Shown piece by piece: positions 34,222 to 43,708 of a stretch of 64,000 bases of DNA. The translations under genes were made by a program, and so were the position numbers. The notes below the pieces were generated by a model, which saw only the letters and a list, made by a program, of their open reading frames with translations, ran no database searches and had not been told where the DNA came from. This stretch comes from Candidatus Poribacteria bacterium (lineage in GTDB: Bacteria; Poribacteria; WGA-4E; WGA-3G): contig JAJEDN010000079.1 in the NCBI GenBank assembly GCA_022821495.1, positions 26,410-90,409 of the forward strand, written 5' to 3'. The first letter of the stretch is position 1. Each line of letters begins with the position of its first letter.

Positions 34222-36855
34222 CTATTTATCAGTCACCTCTTGAGAAGGGTTTCCATTGCCTAATATTCCCATCCAGATAGCGTGTTGCAATTCTGTGCTA
34301 TCTCCTCTTTTTGTGATATTAACATCAATACCGGCTGCCTCCATCGGTACTTTATCCGGGGGTCCGCCTAATGTGACAGGCAAAGTAATTTCTTCACCAT
34401 TTCGCGCAAGCGTCAACTTTATGAGATCACCGCCACTCCAATCTTTAGCAGCGTTTCTGATGTCGTTAAACGTTTTCACTGGTGTGCCGTTAATGCGAAT
34501 CAGATTGTCCTCATCTTGATAACCAGCCTTTGGAGACCGATGGATAATCAATCCGTTATTTGTCTGTGTCAGGGAGCTGATATGCAGCATTGTATGGATT
34601 ATGTACCTACCGTTGGGGACTTGTTCACCAAATTCTATCTTAACATCTACACCGACATCTCCGAGATGTTCAGCGAGTGGCAACCTCTCTGTTCCGGAAA
34701 CATACTTGCGGAAGAACGGTTCAAAATCTTTACCCGCAATATCAGTGGCAATTCGGACGACATCATCCACCGTATACGTTTTGCCGGTGACACCAAACTC
34801 ACTATACATTTGCTTCATTACATCATCAAGACTCTTTTGATTTTGTGTGCGTTTACGAATTTGCATATCCAAAACGAGGGCAATTAGATTCCCGCCTTGG
34901 TAGATTAAACCACTATTGCTGCCCTTATTTTTCCCTGCTCCGCGTATAGAAAGTTCACCGTGCTTAGAGAGATACAACTCACATGCCCGTTCAAGATTTT
35001 TGAGGAAATCGCTTTCAGAAGTAAATCCAAGTCGGGCAGAGGTAATGTGTGAATAGTACTCAGTAAACCCTTCGCTAAACCAATATTCTTGTTCTTTAAA
35101 ACCGATAACTGTCCCGTTCCAGATATGGAAAACTTCGTGTCCGACGAGTGGTACCCAAAAGCGGTTGCTTGCTTCATTGAGCGCGCCTCCCATCAGAACA
35201 CTGATGCTGCGTCCTGATACACCGCCGCCCATACGTCCTGGGTCGCCATAAGGATTCGCGACAAACAGCATTCTGCCCTTCGGCGTACCGCTGCATACCG
35301 CTGAATACGCTTTTAGAAAAGCTTCAACTGTCTCTTGTATTTCAGCCGCAGCCGCCTTAAAACTTCCACCGACTGCCACAATAACCTCCGCTTCGCCAGA
35401 TTTTGCCACCTTTTCGGAATGCGTACCAAGCACCATATACGCATATATCAAATCGTCCTGATCTTTCACAGCGAAATGATGTCCGTCGTCTCCGATACGG
35501 TGCCAAGGCGTTGAAACGTACCAGTTATCAGGCACATTAACCCGCAGTTCAACATCGTCCACTTCACCGATGACAAATAGTGCATATCCCGGCAAGAAGA
35601 TACAGTCTTCCTGAACGTAAGGTGTTTCAGATCTGCCCGGGGGCCATTGTCTTTCGTCGTGGTTTAGCAATACTTTATAGCTCAATACCACAGGCGATTT
35701 ATTCTCTACTTTAACCGCCCAGAGCGTTTTGCCAAGTTTCTCTATCGGTAATTCTTCTTGGTCAACAGTGGTAACCCTCAAATCTTGAAGATACTCAGCA
35801 TAGCCATCATGCACTGTTTCAGTGCCAAAGCGACTCATGTATAACGGAAGTATCTCTCCAGTGTCCGCTTTCGGTGTTAAAACACACCTAACGTGTGCCA
35901 CACGCCGTTCCTCTGCTGCTATTGTAACTTCATAACTCGCCGACGTAAGCACCATTTTCACAAATTCAGGGATCGTCGTATCCCCACCAGGTCCCGGAGG
36001 CTTATCGCTATTCTCGACAACTTGACACTTTTCAATAATTGCCTCACCGCGATAGTCGTTTTGCCATTTGTAGGTCCAAGCGTTATCCACCTGTAAAGGG
36101 AGGTATGCTTCACCTTTGACTGGAACATCGTATTCCAACAATTCTGCTTCGGTTATGACACCGTTGGCGTGTTCATAGCGCATTTTCACGATGCCAACGC
36201 CTTTAGCGAACCATAAATAGCGCGTACCGTTTACAAGCGTATTTCGCAGCTTAGCATTCGTATCCTGTACATCAGCGTCTGTGAAGACAGTTTTATGCTT
36301 CAGGCAGTCCGAGAACGTGCCTGCGGCAATATCCACCTGTTCATAACCCTCCAGGGTCATTTCCACCTGCGATTCCCAGTGCCCTGCTTGCGTCCAAGTA
36401 TCCCCGACAACCAAAGGGTACCTGAAAAGATCAGTGTTATAGTGGAAAAAATAAACCATCAACATGTACATCGGCGTTGGGTCCCCTTTACCAGTCCCTT
36501 GCGTCCCAAAACCTGCGTTTACCAAAGCTGTATCCATTTTCGTCAGATAGAAATTTCCGCTTGCCAAAGGTTCTCCACTTTCTTCATTAGTAGTGGCACT
36601 AAGTGTGATATAACGATTCCCCTCATTAGCAGCGGGTTCTTCCGATTCATCGGCGTGTGCCGCAGCGAATAAAATCTGATCCGTTTCCAAGGCGAATTTA
36701 CTGCCTATTCCCGGCATTAGTATTGCCACAACAATTGAAGCGGCGATTATCCATTTCACCAACGGTTCACTCGCACAGAAAACAGTAGATTTGCTACGAT
36801 CAATTTTTTGTATGATGTTTCTCGTTAGATTTGTGAATAGTGTTTGTTGCGTCAC
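34222..36855 (-). CDS. Membrane-anchored M61-like gluzincin peptidase with PDZ domain
   Basis: 877 residues from GTG 36855 (AAAGGAG 6 bases upstream). The N-terminus has a cytoplasmic basic stretch (NLTRNIIQKIDRSK) and one membrane span (IIAASIVVAILMPGIG), so the body would face the periplasm. Then come two modules with AGTFSDCLK and YLPLQV..AWTYKW, a beta domain, and the peptidase core with H573-E-V-F-H577-x-W-N-G and E595 in WFSEGFTEYY, matching the M61 zinc site. A PDZ domain (about 770-850: DNLIRINGTPVKTFNDIRNA, LPVTLGG) follows. All zinc-site residues are intact. It is the third of three tandem paralogs and the only one with an anchor. Glycyl-aminopeptidase activity, as in known M61 enzymes, is only an analogy. 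Confidence 0.88.
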   Translation of the reverse strand: MTQQTLFTNLTRNIIQKIDRSKSTVFCASEPLVKWIIAASIVVAILMPGIGSKFALETDQILFAAAHADESEEPAANEGNRYITLSATTNEESGEPLASGNFYLTKMDTALVNAGFGTQGTGKGDPTPMYMLMVYFFHYNTDLFRYPLVVGDTWTQAGHWESQVEMTLEGYEQVDIAAGTFSDCLKHKTVFTDADVQDTNAKLRNTLVNGTRYLWFAKGVGIVKMRYEHANGVITEAELLEYDVPVKGEAYLPLQVDNAWTYKWQNDYRGEAIIEKCQVVENSDKPPGPGGDTTIPEFVKMVLTSASYEVTIAAEERRVAHVRCVLTPKADTGEILPLYMSRFGTETVHDGYAEYLQDLRVTTVDQEELPIEKLGKTLWAVKVENKSPVVLSYKVLLNHDERQWPPGRSETPYVQEDCIFLPGYALFVIGEVDDVELRVNVPDNWYVSTPWHRIGDDGHHFAVKDQDDLIYAYMVLGTHSEKVAKSGEAEVIVAVGGSFKAAAAEIQETVEAFLKAYSAVCSGTPKGRMLFVANPYGDPGRMGGGVSGRSISVLMGGALNEASNRFWVPLVGHEVFHIWNGTVIGFKEQEYWFSEGFTEYYSHITSARLGFTSESDFLKNLERACELYLSKHGELSIRGAGKNKGSNSGLIYQGGNLIALVLDMQIRKRTQNQKSLDDVMKQMYSEFGVTGKTYTVDDVVRIATDIAGKDFEPFFRKYVSGTERLPLAEHLGDVGVDVKIEFGEQVPNGRYIIHTMLHISSLTQTNNGLIIHRSPKAGYQDEDNLIRINGTPVKTFNDIRNAAKDWSGGDLIKLTLARNGEEITLPVTLGGPPDKVPMEAAGIDVNITKRGDSTELQHAIWMGILGNGNPSQEVTDK

Positions 36856-36892
36856 GGATTTCTCCTTTTTTAATTAATTGGGCACACTCAAA

Positions 36893-36925
36893 CAGTCTGA
36901 ATGCCTATGACAGGTATTCAGACTG
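36893..36925. terminator. Long hairpin between two peptidase genes
   Basis: CAGTCTGAATGCCT (36893-36906) and AGGTATTCAGACTG (36912-36925) pair over 14 bp with one mismatch and a 5-base loop, starting 7 bases after the stop of the 39314-36933 gene. No T tract follows, so it may be a transcript-processing or attenuating hairpin rather than a full terminator. Confidence 0.45.
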
Positions 36926-36932
36926 GCACAAA

Positions 36933-39314
36933 CTAAAAGTTCACACTACAAAACATTTCCGACCAGATGACGCGTTGTAATTCTGTGGTATCTGCACTTT
37001 TCGTGATACTAACATCAATGGGACCCGGTTCTAAGGGAGGTTTCTCAGATGCGTCTCCTGCTAATGTGATCGGTAGGACAATTTCTTTACCGTTTCTTTC
37101 AAGGGTTAACTCCACCACATCACCCGGTTTCCAGTCTTTGGCAACCCTTCTGATGTCATCAAAAAATTTCACCGGTGTGCCGTCGATACCTATGAGGTTG
37201 TCATCGTCTTCATATTGCGGTGAACGGTGGATGAACATGCCGCCGCCCGTTGGACCGCCAAGTGAATAGATATGAAGCATCTGAAAGAGAATATATCCGA
37301 GACTTGGAAGTTCTTCCCCAAATTTTATCTCAACATCCAAACCCGCGTCTTTCAGGTATTCCGCTAAAGGCAGTCGTTCTGTTCCCACCACATATTTTTG
37401 GAAGAACGGTTGTAAATCTTCACCAGCGATTTGGTTGACAACCTTAACGATATCGTCCATCGTATATTTTTTTTCGGTGAGACCGAATTCACGATACATC
37501 TGCGTCATTACATCTTCTAAACTGTTCCGATTTTCCGTAAAGGTGCGAATCTGCAAGTCCAACGCGGTAGCAGTCAGACTGCCACCTTCATAGACCAGAT
37601 TTCGGTTGGCAGACTTGTCCTCGCCTGCTTCCCGAATAGAGAGATCGCCTTGTTTAGACAGATACAACTCCCACTTGCGCTCAAGGTCTCTGAGAAAATC
37701 ATCTTCAGAAATTATGCCAAGTCGGACGCAGCTAATCTTTGAACAGTACTCCGTGAAACCTTCACTAAACCAGTACTCCTGTGTACTAAAATCGATCGCT
37801 TTTCCATTCCAGATATGGCAAATTTCATGTGCTACGAGCGGTGCCCAAGATTGCCTGTTGTCTGCCGCTAATGTCCCGTCCATCAGAACGGTGATGCTGT
37901 GTCCAGATACACCGCCACCGCTGTATTTATCACAAGGGTTTGCCACAAACAACATACGATCTTTTGGCGTACCCCCAAAAATCTCCGAATACGAGTGTAG
38001 AAGTGATTCAACAGTTCTTTGGACTTCATCCATAGATGCCTTGAAGTGTCCACCCAAGGCAATCACAATCTCTGTCCCTTCAGATTCCACCACCCTCTCG
38101 GAATGCGTCCCGAGCACAAGATACGCATACATTAAGTCGTCATGGCCTGCGACAGTAAAGCGATACCTTTCGTGTCCAATAGGGTTCCAAGGTGCCGAGA
38201 CGTGCCAGTCATCAGGAACATCAACACGCAGTTCAATATCTTCTACCTCACTGGTGATAAATAAAGCATATCCGGGACAGAAAATACAGTCTTCTTGCAC
38301 GTAGGGTGCTTCATCGTTACCGAAGGGCCACTCCCGTTCATCATGATTCAACAGGACTTTGTAACGCAACGTCACAGGCGATTCATTCTGCGTTTCAACC
38401 GCCCACTGTGTTTTGTTAATCTCTGTGACCGGTATTTTTTCTCCATTAATATCCGTAGCTGTCAGATCCCGAACATACCGACCATATCCATCGTACAGGT
38501 CTTCAGTCCCAAAATGGCTCATGAATAACAGCAACAGATTTTGGGTATCTTTTGTGTTACTATCTGCCTTCGGCGTTAGCAGACACTTGACCTGTGCGAC
38601 GCGCGGTTCATCAGCCTCTATTTTGACCTCATACCTCGCCGACGCAAGTTCCATTGGGTTATCAAGGTTCTCAGGTTCACTGAAATTTCGGATGACGCGC
38701 CACTCTTCAATAGCAGCTTCGTTACGATACGTGTTTTGCCATTTATAGGTCCACAGATTACCAATTTGCAAAGGAAGGTATTCTCGGTTTTCAGCAGGCG
38801 TCTTGTATTCAAGCAATTCGGCTTCTGTGACGACGCCGTTGGAATGTTCATAGCGTAGTTTAACAAGACCAATACCCTCGGCAAACCACAGATAACGGGT
38901 GCCGTTCAAAAGTGCGTTTCGCAGTTCAGCCTTAGTATCCTTTACATCAGCGTCTGTGAAGACAGTTTTATGCTTCAGGCAGTCCGAGAATGTGCCTGCC
39001 GAGACTTCTACAGATTCATGCCCTTCCAAACGACTCCGCGTCTGGACATGCCAGTGCCCTTCTTCTGTCCAAGTTTCCCCAACATCGATCGGAAATTTGA
39101 AGAGGTCAGTATTACAATGGCTCATATAATATAGTAACATGTACTTCGGCGACGGATCACCGCCACCGTGTCCTGCGGTGCCAAAGTCGATAGATGTCAA
39201 AACCGTATCGGTTTTCTTCAGTGTGAAAGTCCCTTCTGCGAGATGCCCGCCACTTTCTGTAGCAGTATTCGCACTCAAGATAATGTTGCGTTCAGACGCA
39301 ACTTTTTCTTTCAT
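36933..39314 (-). CDS. M61-like gluzincin peptidase with PDZ domain, no signal peptide
   Basis: 793 residues. Its ATG overlaps the stop of the sigma-fusion gene (ATGA, 39311-39314), indicating translational coupling. It begins directly with the shared body (SERNIILSANTATESGGHLA) and has neither the sigma module nor a membrane anchor, so it is probably cytoplasmic. The zinc site is complete: H496-E-I-C-H500-I-W-N-G-K and E518 in WFSEGFTEYC, the M61 pattern. A PDZ domain near the C-terminus reads DDNLIGIDGTPVKFFDDIRR. It shows long identical stretches with the sigma-fused copy (EEWRVIRNFSEP/EDWRVIRNFSEP, GGPTGGGMFIH), indicating recent duplication. A partner or client relation to the sigma fusion is likely from the coupling. 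Confidence 0.88.
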   Translation of the reverse strand: MKEKVASERNIILSANTATESGGHLAEGTFTLKKTDTVLTSIDFGTAGHGGGDPSPKYMLLYYMSHCNTDLFKFPIDVGETWTEEGHWHVQTRSRLEGHESVEVSAGTFSDCLKHKTVFTDADVKDTKAELRNALLNGTRYLWFAEGIGLVKLRYEHSNGVVTEAELLEYKTPAENREYLPLQIGNLWTYKWQNTYRNEAAIEEWRVIRNFSEPENLDNPMELASARYEVKIEADEPRVAQVKCLLTPKADSNTKDTQNLLLLFMSHFGTEDLYDGYGRYVRDLTATDINGEKIPVTEINKTQWAVETQNESPVTLRYKVLLNHDEREWPFGNDEAPYVQEDCIFCPGYALFITSEVEDIELRVDVPDDWHVSAPWNPIGHERYRFTVAGHDDLMYAYLVLGTHSERVVESEGTEIVIALGGHFKASMDEVQRTVESLLHSYSEIFGGTPKDRMLFVANPCDKYSGGGVSGHSITVLMDGTLAADNRQSWAPLVAHEICHIWNGKAIDFSTQEYWFSEGFTEYCSKISCVRLGIISEDDFLRDLERKWELYLSKQGDLSIREAGEDKSANRNLVYEGGSLTATALDLQIRTFTENRNSLEDVMTQMYREFGLTEKKYTMDDIVKVVNQIAGEDLQPFFQKYVVGTERLPLAEYLKDAGLDVEIKFGEELPSLGYILFQMLHIYSLGGPTGGGMFIHRSPQYEDDDNLIGIDGTPVKFFDDIRRVAKDWKPGDVVELTLERNGKEIVLPITLAGDASEKPPLEPGPIDVSITKSADTTELQRVIWSEMFCSVNF

Positions 39315-42274
39315 TCATTTTCTCCTAACATTCCCGACCAGATTGCGCGTTGTAAGTCCGTGCGATCTGTTCTTTTTTTGATAGCGACATCAATAATACC
39401 CGGTTCCAACGGCGGTCTTTTAGAGGCGTTCCCTGCTAATGTGATCGGCAGGACAATTTCTTCACCCTCTCTTTCAAGGGTTAACTCCACCACGTCCCCG
39501 GATTTCCAATCTTTAGCAATCCTTCTGATGTCGTCAAAAAATTTCACCGGTGTGCCGTTGATGCATATCAAGTTGTCATCATCCTGATACTTCGGTGAAT
39601 GGTGGATGAACATGCCGCCGCCTGTTGGACCGCCAAGCGATTTAATCTCAAGCATCTGAAAGAGAATATGTTCGAGACTCGGCAGTCTTTCGCCAAATGC
39701 TACCTCAACATCAAAACCCGCGTCTGTAAAGTATTCTTCTAAGGGCAATCGCTCTGTCCCTATCACGTATTCATTGAAGAAAGGTTTAAAATCTTCACCT
39801 GCAATCTGGCTGATAATCCTAACGACATCGCGCATCGTGAATACGTCGTCGGTGAAACCAAACGTTTGATACATCTGCTGCATTACATCGTCCAAGCTGC
39901 TTCGATTTTGCGTCCGTTTGCGAATCTGCAAATCCAAAGCAGCTGCGACTAAACAGCCGCCATCATAGACGAGCTCACGGTTAGCGGATTTGTCTTCACC
40001 CGCCTCGTGGATAGAAAGTTCACCTTGTCGAGACAGGTACGACTCCCACGTGCGTTCAAAATTCCTAAGAAAATCGCTTTCAGATGTAAGTCCAAGGCGG
40101 GCAGAGATGATTTCTGAACAATACTGCGTGAAACCGGCAACGAACCAATATTCCTGCTCTTTAGAACTGATACCCCCGCGTCCAACCCAGACATAACCCA
40201 CCACGTGTGAAACCAGCGGCAGCCAAAAACGTCTACTTGCCTCATCTAATTCGTCACCTATATGTGCAGTGATACTGCGCCGAGATGCCCCACCGCCGAG
40301 GTGTCCTTTTTCGCCATAAGGGTTCGCGACAAACAGTATCCGTCCTTTTGGCGTACCACCGTATAGGGTTGCATAGCCTTCCAACAGTCCCTCAACAGTC
40401 CCCTGCACTTCGGATATAGACGCTTTAAAACGTCCACCCAGAGCAATCACAACCTCCGTATCTCCGACTTTTGCCAAACTTTTACAGTATTCCCCAAGCA
40501 CAAGATACGCAAACATCAGGTCGTCCTGATCTTCGCATACGAAACGATGTCCATCCGACGCAACCTGTTCCCAATGCGTTGAGACATGCCAATTGTCAGG
40601 CACGTCAACTTTTAGTTCAATATCCTTCACTTCACCGACGATAAACAGCGCATATCCGGGCCAGAACACGCAATCCTCTTGGGCGTAGGGCGCTTCATTT
40701 CTGCCAAAGGGCCAATCGCGCGCATCATGATCGAGCAGCACTTTATAGTCCAACGTCACAGGTGATTCATCTTGGACTTCAACGATCCACTGTGTCTTGC
40801 CAATCTCTTCTATTTGTAATGTATTTCCGTTAGCATCAATGACTGTCAAATCTTGAAGATAACGGGCATATCCATCGTACAACCACTCCGCACCAAAATG
40901 GCTCATGGATAATCGCAACAACTTTTGGTCCGCTTTGGTACCACTGCCGACTTTCGGCGTTAGTGTACACTTGACGTGCGCGACACGCGGCGCATCAGCA
41001 TCCACTTTGACCTCATATTGTGCCGACGCAAGCTCTATTGGGTTATCAAACGCCTTAGGTTCACTGAAATTCCTAATGACACGCCAATCCTCAATAACGG
41101 CTTCCTCACGATAATCGCTGTGCCATCTGTAAGTCCACTCCGCGCCAACTTCAACAGGGAGGTATCCTTGTGATTCAACGGGAATCTTACATTCAAGCAA
41201 TTCGGCTTCTGTAACGACACCGTTGGCATGCTCATACCGCATCTTCACAAGCCCAACGCCCATAGCGAACCACAGGTAACGTGTCCCGTTTACAAAAGCG
41301 TTTTGTGATGCAGCATCTGGCTCGTCAACATCCGCGTTTGTGAAGACGGTTTTATGTTTCAGGCACGCTCGGAAAATACCAGCGGAAACTTTGACGGTTT
41401 CACGGTCTCTTTCCAAGGTTGTCGTCACTTCTGATTTGTGGGGACCTTCCTGCTTCCAAGAACTTTCATCAACCAAAGGAAATTTAAAGAGGTCAATATT
41501 ACTGCCGTGATTGACATAGTGGAGCAGCATGTACATCGGTCTCGGGTAGTCGCCACTGAGTCCTGTCGTGCGAGAACCGATAGACGTGAAAACCTTATCT
41601 GTCTCACAGAGATCAAAACCGCCTTCCGCAATATGTTCTCCAGTATCTGTTGCTGCAGTTGCCTGAACGCTAATGTATCGTGGATCGCTTTTTAATAAAT
41701 TGGTTCCCAAATTTTCGCGAAGCATCGGCTCCTCCTGTTCCAATCGTTTCCGTGCCCGATAGAGTCGACTCTTTACTGTGTTCAGCGATACGTTTAAACG
41801 CGCACTCACCTCTTCACATGTCAAGCCACTGAAATAGTGCAATACCATCACAGAGCGTTCGGTTTCTGGCAATTTTCGGAGCAGACGTTCTACGACATCG
41901 CGGAGTTCTTCTGTCGATGCTTGTGTCAACTCTTTCTCAAGGTGTCGTGTATAGAACAGTTGCTCCAATTCAATTTTTGACATTGCGTCTAACGACTGCA
42001 TTGTGGCAGGTTTCCTTCGTAACCATTCGATGCATTGACGCTTTGCTATGACATACAACCACCCCAAAAAACGATTGTGATCCCGCAAGGTAGGCAGCGA
42101 TTTAAACGCTTGGATGAAGGTATCCTGTGTAATCTCTTGTGCTGCGTGGAAATCACCGATTTCACGCCATGCGAGCGAATGAATCCATTCACGGTGCCTA
42201 TCTACCAATGTAGTGAACGCGCCCTCATCCCCCGACAAGATGCGTTGAATCAGCCTGACATCTTCGTTTTTCAT
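39311..42274 (-). CDS. ECF sigma factor fused to catalytically inactive M61-like peptidase/PDZ body
   Basis: 987 residues in one uninterrupted frame. ATG 42274 has GGAGG 6 bases upstream; GTG 42280 sits on top of that site and is rejected. Residues 1-90 are sigma region 2 (DFHAAQEITQDTFIQAFKSL, GWLYVIAKRQCIEWLRRK). Residues 120-180 are region 4 (LPETERSVMVLHYFSGLTCE, SLNTVKSRLYRARKRLEQ). From about 199 the body is that of the two downstream peptidases, with the FRACLK module, beta domains and PDZ (NLICINGTPVKFFDDIRRIA). The zinc site is destroyed: HExxH reads H690-V-V-G-Y and the SEG glutamate reads VAG (Ala713), with E to Q four residues on. No membrane span is seen between the parts. It probably acts as a cytoplasmic transcription factor with a sensory pseudoenzyme domain. 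Confidence 0.9.
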   Translation of the reverse strand: MKNEDVRLIQRILSGDEGAFTTLVDRHREWIHSLAWREIGDFHAAQEITQDTFIQAFKSLPTLRDHNRFLGWLYVIAKRQCIEWLRRKPATMQSLDAMSKIELEQLFYTRHLEKELTQASTEELRDVVERLLRKLPETERSVMVLHYFSGLTCEEVSARLNVSLNTVKSRLYRARKRLEQEEPMLRENLGTNLLKSDPRYISVQATAATDTGEHIAEGGFDLCETDKVFTSIGSRTTGLSGDYPRPMYMLLHYVNHGSNIDLFKFPLVDESSWKQEGPHKSEVTTTLERDRETVKVSAGIFRACLKHKTVFTNADVDEPDAASQNAFVNGTRYLWFAMGVGLVKMRYEHANGVVTEAELLECKIPVESQGYLPVEVGAEWTYRWHSDYREEAVIEDWRVIRNFSEPKAFDNPIELASAQYEVKVDADAPRVAHVKCTLTPKVGSGTKADQKLLRLSMSHFGAEWLYDGYARYLQDLTVIDANGNTLQIEEIGKTQWIVEVQDESPVTLDYKVLLDHDARDWPFGRNEAPYAQEDCVFWPGYALFIVGEVKDIELKVDVPDNWHVSTHWEQVASDGHRFVCEDQDDLMFAYLVLGEYCKSLAKVGDTEVVIALGGRFKASISEVQGTVEGLLEGYATLYGGTPKGRILFVANPYGEKGHLGGGASRRSITAHIGDELDEASRRFWLPLVSHVVGYVWVGRGGISSKEQEYWFVAGFTQYCSEIISARLGLTSESDFLRNFERTWESYLSRQGELSIHEAGEDKSANRELVYDGGCLVAAALDLQIRKRTQNRSSLDDVMQQMYQTFGFTDDVFTMRDVVRIISQIAGEDFKPFFNEYVIGTERLPLEEYFTDAGFDVEVAFGERLPSLEHILFQMLEIKSLGGPTGGGMFIHHSPKYQDDDNLICINGTPVKFFDDIRRIAKDWKSGDVVELTLEREGEEIVLPITLAGNASKRPPLEPGIIDVAIKKRTDRTDLQRAIWSGMLGENE

Positions 42275-42306
42275 GACCACCCTCCAAAGTAAAGTGCCTC
42301 AAGATG

Positions 42307-42337
42307 TTATGTCGTGTTTTAACACAGGAAAGGTTGC
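42307..42337 (-). promoter_or_regulatory. Possible ECF-sigma-type promoter of the sigma-fusion operon
   Basis: On the minus strand GCAACCTTT (42329-42337) is followed by CGACATAA (42307-42314), about 33 bases before the start codon. AAC...CGA elements are typical of ECF promoters, and a similar sequence lies at 29769-29797. Autoregulation by the fusion protein is the simplest reading. Confidence 0.5.
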
Positions 42338-42402
42338 ATAAAATGCATTTTTATGAAATTTTTTTGTTCTTGGAGAAAAACGGAGGTATGTATAAAGCGG
42401 AT

Positions 42403-42423
42403 GGCGCGCTTACACAGCGCGCC
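42403..42423. repeat. Short hairpin of the dispersed ...CCTACAA family
   Basis: GGCGCGC-ttacaca-GCGCGCC with the conserved trailing TACAATT, just downstream of the enolase-superfamily gene (minus strand). Confidence 0.55.
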
Positions 42424-42437
42424 TACAATTGCTGACT

Positions 42438-43535
42438 CTAATAATCGGCGATAGAGCCATCTGCCAATCGGCTATTGGGCCAGGTGAAGCGTCTGCCTGC
42501 CTCTTGCCCAACTTCAATGACCTTTGCTTCATCCACGACAACACCGAGACCAGGTCCCTCAGGCAGCGAAACGTAGCCTTCTTCGTCCATCTCCCATGTC
42601 TTGTGAGCGACACCATCTGGTAGGACATTTTCATAGCCTTCGTGGATAAGGAAAAACGGAACGGCAGCCGATAGGTGGAAACTCGCGGTGAGACCGAGAT
42701 AAGACATCGTGCAGTGCGGTGCGATCGGTACGTGGTGCGCCTCGGCGAGTGTAGCAACTTTTTTAACCTGTGTGATGCCGCCACCGTGTCCAACATCGGG
42801 TTGAAGGATGTCAATGACTTGCGCTTCAAGGATTTCGCGGACTTCCCATATTGTGCGGTCGCGTTCTCCCGTTGCGAGTGGTACGGGGACGGATTCCCGG
42901 ATTTTCCGCATCACCTCAATATTGCCCGGCACCCATGCTTCCTCAAGGAAAAGTAGGTCGTCTGGTTTCAGGTAACTCGCGAACTGTTTGACGATGGGCG
43001 GCGGTAGACAACTATGTGCATCAAACATCACAGCACCATCGGAACCGACTTTCTCCCGTGCATCATGTACACGTTTTACCATGTCAGCAATCTCATCAGG
43101 GGTGCCTGCGAACGGTTTAGAACCTCCGGGTCCGGTTTTTAGCGCCTTCGGACTTGGGTATTTCCAAATTTTATCGCGGCAGGGACCACCAAGTAAGCGG
43201 TAGACCGGCACATCCCAGAGTTTTCCGGCAATATCCCACAATGCCATATCAATAGCGGAAATGGTATGTACCATCAACCCGCCACCTCGGATATTACGAT
43301 GCGCACGAAACAGTCGTTGCCAGTGATGCTCAATCCGTGTCGGGTTTTCACCGATAATCATTTCGGACAAGGATCGCGCCAACGCACAGGTGACAGTTGT
43401 CTCCATGTTGTTGATTTCACCCCAACCTGTAACCCCCATGTTCGTTTCAATCTTGACGTAGGCTTTCACACCCATTGGAAAAGCCTCAAGGTTTGTCACC
43501 CGAATCTGTGAACCTTTATCTTCATAATTTGCCAT
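42438..43535 (-). CDS. Enolase superfamily sugar-acid dehydratase (galactonate dehydratase-like)
   Basis: 365 residues. The N-terminal capping domain runs to about 130 (GVTGWGEINNMET, RGGGLMVHTISAIDMALWDI). The barrel carries D-x-H (MFDAHSCLPPP), E in FLEEAWVPGN, E in ATGERDRT and H in APHCTMSYLG. This D-x-H, E, E, H set is that of galactonate/mannonate-type dehydratases rather than mandelate racemase. The ligands look complete. The neighbours, a divergent Gfo/Idh/MocA oxidoreductase and the distant sulfatase set, fit sugar-acid catabolism. The substrate is not defined. Confidence 0.9.
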   Translation of the reverse strand: MANYEDKGSQIRVTNLEAFPMGVKAYVKIETNMGVTGWGEINNMETTVTCALARSLSEMIIGENPTRIEHHWQRLFRAHRNIRGGGLMVHTISAIDMALWDIAGKLWDVPVYRLLGGPCRDKIWKYPSPKALKTGPGGSKPFAGTPDEIADMVKRVHDAREKVGSDGAVMFDAHSCLPPPIVKQFASYLKPDDLLFLEEAWVPGNIEVMRKIRESVPVPLATGERDRTIWEVREILEAQVIDILQPDVGHGGGITQVKKVATLAEAHHVPIAPHCTMSYLGLTASFHLSAAVPFFLIHEGYENVLPDGVAHKTWEMDEEGYVSLPEGPGLGVVVDEAKVIEVGQEAGRRFTWPNSRLADGSIADY

Positions 43536-43617
43536 TTGATAACCCCTTTCTTCTAACGTAGTCTATATCGCGTTCTATAGTTTGCAACGTTTCTGAAGGT
43601 TTGTCAAGAGAAAGGAT

Positions 43618-43647
43618 TTGACAAAAAAAATGAGAGAGTGATAGAAT
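43618..43647 (+). promoter_or_regulatory. Predicted sigma70-type promoter for the Gfo/Idh/MocA gene
   Basis: TTGACA (43618-43623) and TAGAAT (43642-43647) with an 18-base spacer, about 60 bases upstream of the start at 43709. Confidence 0.6.
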
Positions 43648-43708
43648 AGCTGAACAGGATTTGAAGCAGTTGGCTTGCAAACTACGCCAAGATAAGGAGA
43701 TGAAACAG

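Noticed and set aside
39311..42280. GTG at 42280 as start of the sigma fusion
   Set aside because: The GGAGG ribosome site directly abuts it; it is correctly spaced only for ATG 42274.
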